Source: Pseudomonadota bacterium
GTDB taxonomy: Bacteria > Pseudomonadota > Gammaproteobacteria > Burkholderiales > Burkholderiaceae_B
Direction: 5' to 3'
NCBI GenBank assembly: GCA_023425645.1
Contig: JAFACG010000010.1
Span: 124,001 to 188,000 of the forward strand
DNA: 64,000 nt
In this document: positions 34,249 to 43,145 of the stretch, piece by piece
Numbering within the stretch: the stretch's first letter is position 1
How the letters are laid out: each line of letters starts with the position of its first letter
Translations under genes and position numbers: made by a program
The notes under the pieces: model-generated
Database searches by the model: none
What the model was told of the DNA's origin: nothing
The model's input: only the letters and a program-made list of their open reading frames with translations

Positions 34249-35478
34249 TCAGGCATCCAACTGGTTGATAAGGCGCCGGTAGCCGCGCAACATCAGCAGC
34301 CCCGGCAGAGCGATCAGCACGGTGCAGATGAAAAAGACCGGCCAGCCCAGGGACTGGACCAGCACAGGCGTCAACGGCCCGGCCAGGTAGGTGCGCCCCA
34401 CCGCCGACAAGGCCGACAACAAGGCGAACTGGGTGGCCGAATAGCCCCGGTTGCACAAGGCCATGAGCAGCGCCACGAAAGCCGCCGTGCCCAGGCCGCC
34501 GCACAGATTCTCCAGGGCCACCACCACGCTCATCAGCACCATGGAGGGACTGCTCTGGACGGCGATGAACCAATAGCCCAGGTTGGAGACCGCCTGCAGC
34601 AGCCCGAACACCATCAGGGCCCGGTACAGTCCGAGCCGCGCCATGACGGCCCCGCCCAGCAGGGCGCCCACCACCGTGGCGGCCAGGCCGAACACCTTGT
34701 TGATGGTGCCCACTTCCGACAGCGAAAAGCCGGCGGCGCGGATGAGAAAGGTGGTGGACAAGGCCCCGGCGAACGCGTCGCCCAGCTTGTAGAGCACGAT
34801 CAGCAGCAGTATGCCCCAGGCGCCGGGCCGCGAAAAGAACTCGGCCAGCGGGGCGGCGACCGCTTCGGACAGGCTGCGCGGGGCGCGGCTGTCCAGCTCC
34901 GGCTCGGGCGAAATCAGGGTGACCAGCGCGCACAGGGCCATGAACAGGCCCATGAGCAGATAGGTGTTGGACCAGCCCAGCCAGCGGTCGGCCAGGATCA
35001 GGGCCAGGCCGCCGGAGGCGATCATGGCCAGCCGGTAGCCCATGACCTTGACGGCGGCCCCGGCGGCGCGCTCCGGCGCGCGCAGCACATCCGTGCTGTA
35101 GGCATCGAAGGCGATGTCCTGCGTGGCCGAAAGAAAAGCCACCCACACGGCCAGCAGGGCCAGGGCGGTCAGATGCGTGCCCGGAGAGAACAGGCCCATG
35201 GCGGCGATCGAGGCCGCCAGCAGAAGCTGCGTCAGCAGGATCCAGCCGCGGCGCCGGCCCAGGAAAGGCGGCGCGTAGCGGTCCACCAGGGGCGCCCAGA
35301 GAAACTTCAGCGTGTAGGCCGAGCCGACCAGCGTCAGAAAGCCGATTTCAGTCAGCGAAACATTCTCGACGGTCGCCCAGGCCTGCAGAGTGCCGGACAC
35401 CAGCGCCAGGGGCAGGCCGCTGGCGAACCCCAGAATCAGCAGAGGCAGGACTCGGGGACTGGCGTAGACATGGGACAC
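34249..35478 (-). CDS. ampG: AmpG-family muropeptide permease
   Basis: A 409-residue MFS transporter with about 12 helices. The AmpG-like N-terminus (LLILGFASGLPLALVSGTLQAWATVENVSLTEIGFLTLVGSAYTLKFLWAPLVDRY) and the ATQDIAFDAYSTDVL motif support import of anhydromuropeptides from cell-wall turnover. Start is GTG 35478, eight bases after the metW stop. Because metX and metW are cotranscribed upstream, peptidoglycan recycling here may share the methionine pathway promoter. Confidence 0.9.
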   Translation of the reverse strand: MSHVYASPRVLPLLILGFASGLPLALVSGTLQAWATVENVSLTEIGFLTLVGSAYTLKFLWAPLVDRYAPPFLGRRRGWILLTQLLLAASIAAMGLFSPGTHLTALALLAVWVAFLSATQDIAFDAYSTDVLRAPERAAGAAVKVMGYRLAMIASGGLALILADRWLGWSNTYLLMGLFMALCALVTLISPEPELDSRAPRSLSEAVAAPLAEFFSRPGAWGILLLIVLYKLGDAFAGALSTTFLIRAAGFSLSEVGTINKVFGLAATVVGALLGGAVMARLGLYRALMVFGLLQAVSNLGYWFIAVQSSPSMVLMSVVVALENLCGGLGTAAFVALLMALCNRGYSATQFALLSALSAVGRTYLAGPLTPVLVQSLGWPVFFICTVLIALPGLLMLRGYRRLINQLDA

Positions 35479-35486
35479 GGACAGCC

Positions 35487-36119
35487 TCAGCGCTGGGAAG
35501 AGAGAAAATGAGGGGATTCGAAGCGATACACCGCCAGGGTGCTGCGCCAGCCGGGCAGCACGCGCACCTCGGCGCGGTCATTGAAGGCCGCGCGGTGCGT
35601 GATGCGCAGGCCCAGCGAACTGGCCAGGTCCTGGAAGTCCTTCATGGTGCACAGGTGGATGTTGGGCGTGTCGTACCACTGGTAGGGCATCTCGCCGGTG
35701 ACCGGCATGCGCCCGCGCAAGATGGCCCAGCCATGCGGCCAGTAGCCGAAATTCGGAAAGGACACGATGCCGTAGCGGGCGACGCGCGCCATCTCGCGCA
35801 GGATGTGCTCGGTATGGTGCATGGACTGCAGCGTCTTGGACAACACCACGGTGTCGAACTGCAGGTCGCTGAACAGCGCCAGCCCTTCCTCCAGGTTCTG
35901 CTGGATGACGGGCACGCCGCGCCGCACGGAAGCGATCACGGACTCGTCGTCCAACTCCACCCCGGTGCCCGCGACCTGGCGCGTATCGCGCAGGTGAGCC
36001 AGCAGGGCGCCGTCGCTGCAGCCCAGGTCCAGCACCTGCGAGCCGGGTTCGATCCACTGGGCGATGCGCAGCAGGTCCTGGCGCAGCGCGGGCTTGTTTT
36101 CCGAAATGACAGCAGACAT
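35487..36119 (-). CDS. metW: MetW, methionine biosynthesis methyltransferase-like protein
   Basis: A 210-residue class I methyltransferase-fold protein (VLDLGCSDGALLAHL as the SAM motif). MetW works with MetX in homoserine acylation. Its ATG overlaps the metX stop (ATGA), the usual order metX-metW. Motifs NFGYWPHGWAILRGRMPVTGEMPYQWYDTPNIHLCT are diagnostic of the family. Confidence 0.95.
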   Translation of the reverse strand: MSAVISENKPALRQDLLRIAQWIEPGSQVLDLGCSDGALLAHLRDTRQVAGTGVELDDESVIASVRRGVPVIQQNLEEGLALFSDLQFDTVVLSKTLQSMHHTEHILREMARVARYGIVSFPNFGYWPHGWAILRGRMPVTGEMPYQWYDTPNIHLCTMKDFQDLASSLGLRITHRAAFNDRAEVRVLPGWRSTLAVYRFESPHFLSSQR

Positions 36120-37360
36120 CAGGCCAGCACTCCCGTGGTACGTTGACGCGCCGGCAGGCCCAGCGATGACGCGATCTGATCATAATACCCCTGCACGATG
36201 GCGTGATAGCGGGCGTCCTCCAGCAGGAAGGCGTCATGCCCGTGCGGCGCATCGATTTCGGCGTAGGTGACCTGGCGGCGGTTCTTGAGCAGCGCCTGCA
36301 CGATCTCGCGCGAGCGCTCGGGCGAGAACCGCCAGTCCGTGCTGAAGGACACCACCAGGAACTTGGCCCGGACCTGTTCCAGCGCCTTGGCAAGGTCGCC
36401 CTGGTGATGGCGCGAGGGGTCGAAATAATCCAGGGCCCGCGTGATGATCAGGTAGGTGTTGGCATCGAAGTAGCGCGAGAACTTTTCTCCCTGGTAGCGC
36501 AGGTAGGACTCGACCTCGAACTCCACGCCATAGTTGTAGTGGAACTCGCCGCCTTCGGCGGGCGCGCGCTGGGTGCGGCCGAATTTCTCGGCCATCACGG
36601 TGTCGGACAGGTAGGTGATGTGTCCCACCATGCGCGCCACGGCCAGGCCGGCCTTGGGCACCACGCCATGCTCGTAGTAGTTGCCGCCATGGAACTGGGG
36701 GTCGGACAGAATGGCGCTGCGCGCCACTTCGTTGAAGGCGATGTTCTGGGCCGACAGGCGCGGCGTGCTGGCGATGACCACGCAATTTTCGACGCGCTCG
36801 GGGCAGCTGATGGCCCAGCTGAGCGCCTGCATGCCGCCCAGCGAGCCGCCCATGACGGCGGCGAACTTGCGGATGCCGAAATAGTCGGCCAGGCGCGCCT
36901 GGGCGCGCACCCAGTCCTCCACGGTCAGCACGGGGAAGTCCGCGCCCCAGGGCTTGCCCGTGGCCGGATTGATGCTGGACGGGCCGGTCGAGCCGAAGCA
37001 GGACCCGATGTTGTTCACGCCGATGACAAAGAAACGGTCCGTGTCCACGGCCTTGCCGGGGCCGACCATATTGTCCCACCAGCCGCGGTTCTTCGGATCG
37101 TCCTCGTAGTAGCCGGCGACGTGGTGCGAGGCGTTCAGGGCGTGGCAGACCAGGACCGCATTGCTGCGTTCGTCATTCAGGCGCCCATAGGTTTCCACGG
37201 CCAGTTCATAGCCGGGCAGCACCTGTCCGCTGCTCAGGCGCAGGGGTTCGTCAAAGGCGATGAGTTCGGGTTGCACGGGGCCCACGGAGCCTTCGGGGAT
37301 CAGACCGCAGGATGGGCGAGACGCGCCGTTGTCGGCGCAAGGGACGGATTCAGTGGCCAT
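36119..37360 (-). CDS. metX: homoserine O-acyltransferase MetX
   Basis: First step of methionine synthesis from homoserine. The 413-residue alpha/beta hydrolase has the nucleophile elbow [10 protein letters not shown], catalytic Asp in [13 protein letters not shown] and His in [12 protein letters not shown]. Whether the donor is acetyl-CoA or succinyl-CoA cannot be settled by family name; several betaproteobacterial MetX proteins with MetW use succinyl-CoA. A SAM-II riboswitch ends at the ribosome binding site, so translation should fall when S-adenosylmethionine is plentiful. Confidence 0.95.
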   Translation of the reverse strand: MATESVPCADNGASRPSCGLIPEGSVGPVQPELIAFDEPLRLSSGQVLPGYELAVETYGRLNDERSNAVLVCHALNASHHVAGYYEDDPKNRGWWDNMVGPGKAVDTDRFFVIGVNNIGSCFGSTGPSSINPATGKPWGADFPVLTVEDWVRAQARLADYFGIRKFAAVMGGSLGGMQALSWAISCPERVENCVVIASTPRLSAQNIAFNEVARSAILSDPQFHGGNYYEHGVVPKAGLAVARMVGHITYLSDTVMAEKFGRTQRAPAEGGEFHYNYGVEFEVESYLRYQGEKFSRYFDANTYLIITRALDYFDPSRHHQGDLAKALEQVRAKFLVVSFSTDWRFSPERSREIVQALLKNRRQVTYAEIDAPHGHDAFLLEDARYHAIVQGYYDQIASSLGLPARQRTTGVLA

Positions 37361-37365
37361 CAGGA

Positions 37366-37418
37366 CCTCTTTAGCTGGATTTATGGAGCGCCCGCAAGCG
37401 GATCAGGCAAATCGGCGC
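37366..37418 (-). ncRNA. SAM-II riboswitch in the metX leader
   Basis: On the minus strand the RNA reads GCGCC-GATTTG...GGGCGC, then TCCATAAATCCAGCTAAAGAGG, 5 bases before the metX ATG. The GCGCC/GGCGC stem, the loop GATTT that can pair with AAATC to make the H-type pseudoknot, and the conserved ATAAAT-CAGCTAAAGAGG tail are the SAM-II signature known from alphaproteobacterial met genes. The AAAGAGG tail is also the Shine-Dalgarno sequence, so ligand binding would hide it. Confidence 0.85.
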
Positions 37419-37629
37419 AAAACGTATAGCGGGAAAGTTTAGCACTGCGCCCGCCCGGCGTCCAAATCCAAGGAAAAGGTATCGCCAAAAATGACCTACG
37501 GTACCCGCAGAAAATCCTCAGTGCTTTGATTCAAATCATTATTTTCAGGCTTATCAGTATGCCGGCCGCGGTAGAAATTAGTTACATTGCCCCGATGTCC
37601 ACCACGACCGCAAAAGGAATAGCTTTACC

Positions 37630-37905
37630 GTGACGCACTTAACTTCACGCGAGCAGTCCTGCCTGAACTGGGCTGCCCATGGCAAGACCAGCTGGGAAAT
37701 CAGCATCATCCTGGGCATCACTGAACGCACCATCAACTTCCACTTCCAGAACGCCTACGCCAAGCTGGGCGTCTACAGCCGCCAGGCGGCCATCACCCTG
37801 GCGCTGCAGCAGCGCCTGATCAGCGGCGATCCGACGAGCGAGCCAAGCCGTCAAAAAAGACCTTCGCCTGCTCGGCGTCCGGCGCCTTCCCGGAATCCGT
37901 CATGA
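37630..37905 (+). CDS. LuxR-type helix-turn-helix protein without sensor domain
   Basis: A 91-residue protein consisting of a LuxR/GerE HTH (LTSREQSCLNWAAHGKTSWEISIILGITERTINFHFQNAYAKLGVYSRQAAITLALQQRLI), closest to the DNA-binding half of quorum-sensing LuxR proteins, plus a basic tail. A stop codon lies in frame at 37579, so no autoinducer domain precedes it. Start is GTG 37630. Its last 86 bases overlap the convergent lipoprotein gene. Whether it is a free-standing regulator or a remnant of a larger LuxR is open. Confidence 0.75.
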   Translation: MTHLTSREQSCLNWAAHGKTSWEISIILGITERTINFHFQNAYAKLGVYSRQAAITLALQQRLISGDPTSEPSRQKRPSPARRPAPSRNPS

Positions 37906-38368
37906 CAAAGCCCTCCACCAGCCAGCCGGGCTCCACGCGCACCATGCCCTGCATGCGCAGGACCGTGCCGCCCACGTCGCGTCCCATGGAAAAGATTTCA
38001 CCGGGCGCGGGCAGGGCCGGCGGCGCCTGGCCGGGCGCCTGCCCGGTGGGCACGAACTTCTGGCGCAGCGAATCCTGGACGGCCTGATAGAGCCGCATCC
38101 GGGCCGCCTCGTCCTGCTGCAGCTCCGGCGGCAGCAGCGCATGGCCCACGGTGTAGATCTGGCCGCCGGCGGCGGCCGTGGTCAGGTAGAAATCCAGCCT
38201 GTGGCGTTCGAAATCCAGCGGACGGTGGCTGGTGACGGGCTTGCCCGGCAGCATGGCCGGCAGGTCCGTATGCTCGAGCCGGACCTGGCGCCAGTTGAAT
38301 TCCGGACTACAGGCGGTCAAGGTCAAGGCGGCCGCCATCGCGGCCAGGGTGCGCCAGATTAGTCTCAT
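37820..38368 (-). CDS. putative lipoprotein
   Basis: A 182-residue protein with a lipoprotein signal (MRLIWRTLAAMAAALTLTAC; lipobox LTAC). I do not recognise the domain; the body is a probable mixed alpha/beta periplasmic domain (DLPAMLPGKPVTSHRPLDFERHRLDFYLTTAA...) with a Pro/Ala-rich segment (GQAPGQAPPALPAPG). The gene overlaps the LuxR-type gene tail to tail by 86 bp and is divergent from gshA by about 200 bp. ATG 38368 is preferred over an upstream in-frame ATG because it begins the signal peptide. Confidence 0.8.
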   Translation of the reverse strand: MRLIWRTLAAMAAALTLTACSPEFNWRQVRLEHTDLPAMLPGKPVTSHRPLDFERHRLDFYLTTAAAGGQIYTVGHALLPPELQQDEAARMRLYQAVQDSLRQKFVPTGQAPGQAPPALPAPGEIFSMGRDVGGTVLRMQGMVRVEPGWLVEGFVMTDSGKAPDAEQAKVFFDGLARSSDRR

Positions 38369-38572
38369 GATATTTCCGTATCCTGTCTCGTGCTTTTGCC
38401 GCGGCGGCGCAGCGCCGGCTTTATACTCGCCTTCCAAAGAACCAGTTCCAAGCCCGCCGATCTCATGCAACTTAACAAAGCGGACGGGCTCGGACTACTA
38501 TTTATAATCGGGCAGATGCCCATTGAACAGCCCCGGACCACGCGCCCGATCCTGAAAGTGGGAAACACCGAC

Positions 38573-40156
38573 ATGACGACCAGCCACCACCGCCAGCTTG
38601 CCCTGCAACAGAATCCCGACATCCTGCGAGGCATTTTGCGCGGTATCGAAAAAGAAGGCCTGCGCGTGGACGCGCAAGGCCGGCTGGCCCGCACGCCCCA
38701 CCCGCAGGCCGTGGGCTCGGCCCTGACCAATGAACGCATCACCACGGATTACGCGGAAAGCCTGCTGGAGCTGATCACCCGGCCGCATACGCGGGTCGAG
38801 GACCTGCTGCAGGAGCTGCGCGACATCCACACCTTCGTGGCCGGCAAGCTGGACCAGGAAATGATCTGGAACCAGTCCATGCCCGCGACCCTGCCGGACG
38901 AAAAGGACATCGCGATCGCCTGGTATGGCACGTCCAACACCGGCATGCTCAAGCATGTCTATCGGCGCGGCCTGGCCGAGCGCTACGGCAAGACCATGCA
39001 GTGCATTGCCGGCGTACACTACAACTTCTCGCTGCCCGACGCCATCTGGCCGCTGCTGGGCGCGCCGGGCGAGAGCCTGCAGGACCAGCGCTCCAACGGC
39101 TACCTGGCCCTGATCCGCAACTTCACGCGGCACTCCTGGCTGCTGATGTACCTGTTCGGCGCTTCTCCCGCCCTGGCCTCCAGCTTTCTGCACGGCCGGC
39201 CCAGCACCCTGGACCATGTGGACGCCGACACCCTGACCATGCCCTGGGCGACCAGCCTGCGCATGAGCGATCTGGGCTACCACAACAAGGAAGCCCAGGC
39301 CGAGCTGCAGCTTTGCTACAACGACCTGGACACCTTCGTGATGCGCATGTATCACGCCGCCGTCACGCCCTGGCCCGACTACGAGAAGATCGGCACGCAT
39401 CGCGACGGCGAATGGATACAGCTGAACACCCACATCCTGCAGATCGAGAACGAGTATTACTCCAGCATCCGCCCAAAACGCACCACGGCCCGTTGCGAGC
39501 GGCCCGCCACGGCGCTGGCCCAGCGCGGGGTGGAATACATCGAAGTGCGCTGCATGGACATAGACCCCGAATCGCCCGTGGGCATCTCCGAGCAGACCTG
39601 TCGCTTCCTGGACACCTTCCTGCTGTACTGCGCCGCCGAGGACAGTCCCTACTTCCCCGACGGCGGCTATTGCCAGGACAGCAAGAACAACTTCGCCACC
39701 GTGGTGCGCGAAGGACGCCGCCCCGGCCTGACCCTGATCAACCAGCAGAAGCAGGTCGTCACCCTGCAGGATTGGGGCCGCGACGTGCTGCAGGAGCTGC
39801 TGCCCTACGCCCGCCTGCTGGACCAGGCCCTGGACACCCAGGCCCACACGCAGGCCGTGCAGGCGCAGCTGGGCAAGCTCGTCGATCCCGAACAGACGCC
39901 GTCCGCCCAGTTGCTGGCCCGCCTGCGCGAAAGCGGCCTGAGCTTTCACGACTATTCCCTGCAACGAAGCCGCGAGCACCACGCCGCCCTGCTGTCCGAG
40001 CCGCTGCAGCCTGCCGCACAGGCCGCCTACGAGGAACAGGCCGCCGAATCGCTGCTGGAACAGGCGCGCATCGAGGCGCGCGACGAGATTCCCTTCGAAG
40101 AATACGTGCGGCTCTACGAGCGCAACCTGGTCCCGCCGGAATTGCAGCCCGACTGA
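38573..40156 (+). CDS. gshA: glutamate-cysteine ligase, proteobacterial type 1
   Basis: First enzyme of glutathione synthesis (gamma-glutamylcysteine). The 527-residue protein has the family signature GIEKEGLRVDAQGRLARTPHPQAVGSALTNERITTDYAESLLELIT near the N-terminus and EVRCMDIDPESPVGI in the centre. The start MTTSHHRQLALQQN at 38573 matches the usual length; the frame is open further upstream but without homology. A hairpin terminator follows 12 bp past the stop. No gshB is adjacent. Confidence 0.95.
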   Translation: MTTSHHRQLALQQNPDILRGILRGIEKEGLRVDAQGRLARTPHPQAVGSALTNERITTDYAESLLELITRPHTRVEDLLQELRDIHTFVAGKLDQEMIWNQSMPATLPDEKDIAIAWYGTSNTGMLKHVYRRGLAERYGKTMQCIAGVHYNFSLPDAIWPLLGAPGESLQDQRSNGYLALIRNFTRHSWLLMYLFGASPALASSFLHGRPSTLDHVDADTLTMPWATSLRMSDLGYHNKEAQAELQLCYNDLDTFVMRMYHAAVTPWPDYEKIGTHRDGEWIQLNTHILQIENEYYSSIRPKRTTARCERPATALAQRGVEYIEVRCMDIDPESPVGISEQTCRFLDTFLLYCAAEDSPYFPDGGYCQDSKNNFATVVREGRRPGLTLINQQKQVVTLQDWGRDVLQELLPYARLLDQALDTQAHTQAVQAQLGKLVDPEQTPSAQLLARLRESGLSFHDYSLQRSREHHAALLSEPLQPAAQAAYEEQAAESLLEQARIEARDEIPFEEYVRLYERNLVPPELQPD

Positions 40157-40168
40157 GCTCTCCCCCCG

Positions 40169-40193
40169 ACCGCCCGCCCTGCCGGGCGGTTTT
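40169..40193 (+). terminator. terminator after gshA
   Basis: 7-bp stem CCGCCCG/CGGGCGG with a 6-base loop and TTTT. Confidence 0.8.
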
Positions 40194-40272
40194 CATATCC
40201 GCCTCGCTGGCGGCACCGGCCTGCCCGCAATGCCCCTGCGCTGGGCGGGCCATTCCGTCTGCGCACATAAAT

Positions 40273-40287
40273 TGTTATGTTATAACA
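40273..40287. promoter_or_regulatory. Zur operator upstream of the TonB receptor
   Basis: TGTTATGTTATAACA, the exact reverse complement of the operator at 8871-8885, with perfect 6-bp arms. It ends 33 bp before the receptor ATG, where it would cover the promoter or transcription start. The local AT-rich sequence is unlike the GC-rich surroundings. Confidence 0.88.
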
Positions 40288-40320
40288 TCACAATTTTTAA
40301 CGACCAAGCGCAGAAAAACC

Positions 40321-42372
40321 ATGCAAGCCACTCCCCGCCCCTTGTCGCTGGCCCTGGCCCTGACGATCAGTCCCCTGGCCCAGGCGGCCGACCAGCCGCC
40401 CGTCGCCCAGCTGGAAGCCATCCGCATCTCCGCCAGCCCGCTGGCGCTGAGCCAGCAGGAACTGCTCTCGCCCTCCACGGTGCTGCAAGGCCCCAGCCTG
40501 GACCTGCGCCGCGCCGCCACCCTGGGACAGCTGTTGGACGGCGAGCCCGGCATCCATTCCGACACGTTCGGCGCCGGCGCCAGCCGACCCGTGATCCGCG
40601 GCCAGACCGCGCCGCGCGTCAAGGTATTGAGCGACGGATCGGATGTCATGGACGCTTCGGCGGTTTCGCCCGACCATGCCGTTACGGTGGACACCTGGCT
40701 GGCCGAACGCGTGGAAGTGCTGCGCGGGCCTGCCGCCCTGCTGTACGGCGGCGGGGCCATCGGCGGCGTGGTCAATGTGCTGGACCGCAAGATCCCCAGC
40801 GCCATTCCCGAGAACGGCTTCGAAGGCTCGGCCCAGGCGCAGGGCTCCACCGCCGACAAGGGACACGCCGGCGCCGTGGAGCTGACGGCCGGCCAAGGCA
40901 ATGTGGCCGTGCACGTCGAAGGCGCTTCGCGCCGCGGCCGCGACTATCGCGTGCCGGACTGGACCGACGGCCGCGTCAAGGACTCGAATGCGCGCAGCGA
41001 CACCGCCAGCGTGGGCCTATCCTTCATCGGCGAGCGCGGCTACATCGGCGCGGCCTACTCCTATCGCGACGACGTCTACGGCCTGCCCGGCCACAGCCAC
41101 GAGTACGAAGACTGCCATCCGCACGGCGCCACGCTGCATTGCGGCGGCCACGGCCACGATCACGGCCATGACCATGGGCACGATCATGATCACGAACACG
41201 CTCATGAGCATTCGGCCACCGCCCATCTGCGCAGCGAACGCTTCGACCTGCGCGGCGAGCTGCGCGATCCGCTGCCGGGCTTTCAGCGCGCCCGCCTGCG
41301 CGCCGGCGTCACCGATTACCGCCATGTGGAAAAAGACGGCGACGTGGACGGCACCCGCTTCAGCAACCGCGGCTACGACGGCCGCCTGGAGCTGGAACAT
41401 CGCCCCCTGGGACCCTTCAGCGGGGTGATCGGCCTGCAGACCGCCCTGTCCGATTTCGAATCCCGGGGCGGCAGCGAGGACTTCATCCCCAAGACCCGCA
41501 GCCGCAGCCACGGCCTGTTCATCCTGGAGAACCTGCGCTGGCAGGACTGGCGCTTCGAATTCGGCGCGCGCCAGGAATGGCAGACCATCACGCCCGACTC
41601 CCCGCGCCTGGAACGCCGCGAGGGCACGGCCAGCTCGCTGTCGGCCGGCGCGGTGTGGGACTTTGCGCCCCAGTATGCCGCCAGCCTGTCGATCTCGCGC
41701 TCTCAGCGTCTTCCCAATGCGCAGGAGCTGTACGCCCGCGGCGTGCACTTCGCCACCCTGAGCTATGAACGCGGCGATGCCGACCTGGGCCGCGAGACCA
41801 GCCACAACGTGGACCTGGGCCTGCAAAAGCACGCCGGCGACCTGCGATTCGACCTGCGCGCCTTCTATACCCGCAGCAAAGGCTATATCTACGGCCGCAC
41901 CCTGGACCGGCACGAGGACTTCAGCCTGATCCAGTACAGCCAGGATGACGCCCGGTTCTGGGGCCTGGAAGGCAAGGTGTCCTATCCCGTGCGCCGCTGG
42001 GCCACCGTCAGCGTGTTCGGCGACGTGGTGCGCGGTAAACTGCTGAATCCGGACCGGAACCTGCCGCGCATGCCGGCCGCCCGCCTGGGCGTGCGCGCCG
42101 ACCTGGACTGGCGCAACTGGTCGGGCTTCGTGGATTACACGCACACCTTCGCCCAGGGCCGCCTGGCCGAGTTCGAGCAGCGCTCGCCGTCCTACGGCAT
42201 GCTGGGCGCCGGCGTCAGCTACCGGGGCCGACTGGACCAGACCGACTACACCCTGTACCTGAGAGGAAGCAACTTGCTGGACAAACTGGCCTACAACCAC
42301 ACCTCCTTCGTCGCCCGCCAGGCGCCCTTGATGGGCCGCAACATCATGGCCGGGGTCAAGGTGGAATTTTGA
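40321..42372 (+). CDS. znuD: zinc TonB-dependent outer-membrane receptor (ZnuD-like)
   Basis: A 683-residue TonB-dependent receptor. After the signal peptide (ending AQA) come the plug domain (PVIRGQTAPRVKVLSDG, VEVLRGPAALLYGGGAIGGVVNVLD) and a 22-stranded barrel ending in the aromatic residue F. An extracellular loop at about residues 265-300 carries Cys-x-Pro-His...Cys and a long HGHDHGHDHDHEHAHEH run, as in the zinc receptor ZnuD of Neisseria. A Zur box just upstream links it to znuCBA. The methyltransferase gene starts inside its stop codon. Confidence 0.92.
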   Translation: MQATPRPLSLALALTISPLAQAADQPPVAQLEAIRISASPLALSQQELLSPSTVLQGPSLDLRRAATLGQLLDGEPGIHSDTFGAGASRPVIRGQTAPRVKVLSDGSDVMDASAVSPDHAVTVDTWLAERVEVLRGPAALLYGGGAIGGVVNVLDRKIPSAIPENGFEGSAQAQGSTADKGHAGAVELTAGQGNVAVHVEGASRRGRDYRVPDWTDGRVKDSNARSDTASVGLSFIGERGYIGAAYSYRDDVYGLPGHSHEYEDCHPHGATLHCGGHGHDHGHDHGHDHDHEHAHEHSATAHLRSERFDLRGELRDPLPGFQRARLRAGVTDYRHVEKDGDVDGTRFSNRGYDGRLELEHRPLGPFSGVIGLQTALSDFESRGGSEDFIPKTRSRSHGLFILENLRWQDWRFEFGARQEWQTITPDSPRLERREGTASSLSAGAVWDFAPQYAASLSISRSQRLPNAQELYARGVHFATLSYERGDADLGRETSHNVDLGLQKHAGDLRFDLRAFYTRSKGYIYGRTLDRHEDFSLIQYSQDDARFWGLEGKVSYPVRRWATVSVFGDVVRGKLLNPDRNLPRMPAARLGVRADLDWRNWSGFVDYTHTFAQGRLAEFEQRSPSYGMLGAGVSYRGRLDQTDYTLYLRGSNLLDKLAYNHTSFVARQAPLMGRNIMAGVKVEF

Positions 42373-43145
42373 GCGCGACTGCGATCCATACCGGCAGCCG
42401 CCTGTTCCAGGTCGTGGCCGACATGCAGGGCGAACAGCCCTGGGGCCGCTTCCTGGACGCGGGCACGGGCCGGGGCTCCATGAACTGGCTGCTGACCCTG
42501 CCCACGGATGGCTGGACCGCCGTTACCGGCGCGCAGGGCATGGCCGAGCAGGTCAGGCGCGAGCTGGGCGAGCGGCAGCGCCCCCAGGACAGACTGGTGG
42601 TGGGCAACTGGACCGATCCGGCCCTGCTGGAAGGCGAATGTTTCGACACCGTCCTGGCCGACTATCTGCTGGGCGCGATGGACGGCTTCGCCCCCTATGC
42701 CCAGGACCAGCTCTTCGCCCGTTTGCGTCCCCTGACCGGCCGGCGCCTGTACGTCATCGGCCTGGAGCCCTATGTGCCCTACTCGGCCGCCGACCCGGCA
42801 GGAGCGCTGGTGGTGGAGATAGGCCGCCTGCGCGACGCCTGCCTGCTGCTGGCGGGCGAGCGTCCCTACCGCGAATACCCCATGGACTGGGTGCTGCGCC
42901 ACCTGCGCCTGGCCGGATTCCGCTGCGTGGATGCGCAGCGCTTCGGCATACGCTACGGCGAGCGCTTCATCCATGGCCAGCTGGACATGTGCGCGCAACG
43001 CCTGCGCCGGCTGCGCGACCGCAGCCTGGCCCTGGCCCTGTCCGAGCACGTGGAGGAGCTGCGCCGCCGCGCGCTGGCCCTGTGCCAGGCCGAAGGCGGA
43101 CTGCGCCACGGCCATGATTACGTGATCTGCGCCGAGCCGGCCTGA
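42369..43145 (+). CDS. class I SAM-dependent methyltransferase, coupled to znuD
   Basis: A 258-residue Rossmann-fold methyltransferase: motif I FLDAGTGRGS and the acidic motif II position, then an FDTVLADYLLGAMDGF post-motif. Start is TTG 42369, overlapping the receptor stop (TTGA), so its translation probably depends on ribosomes finishing the receptor. The rest (LRRLRDRSLALALSEHVEELRRRALALC) is helical. The substrate is unknown. Because of the overlap it should be a member of the Zur regulon. Confidence 0.8.
   Translation: MSATAIHTGSRLFQVVADMQGEQPWGRFLDAGTGRGSMNWLLTLPTDGWTAVTGAQGMAEQVRRELGERQRPQDRLVVGNWTDPALLEGECFDTVLADYLLGAMDGFAPYAQDQLFARLRPLTGRRLYVIGLEPYVPYSAADPAGALVVEIGRLRDACLLLAGERPYREYPMDWVLRHLRLAGFRCVDAQRFGIRYGERFIHGQLDMCAQRLRRLRDRSLALALSEHVEELRRRALALCQAEGGLRHGHDYVICAEPA

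Noticed and set aside
39001..40320. In-frame extension of the TonB receptor frame across gshA
   Set aside because: It is an alternative frame of gshA; the receptor has a proper signal peptide at 40321 and its Zur box immediately upstream.
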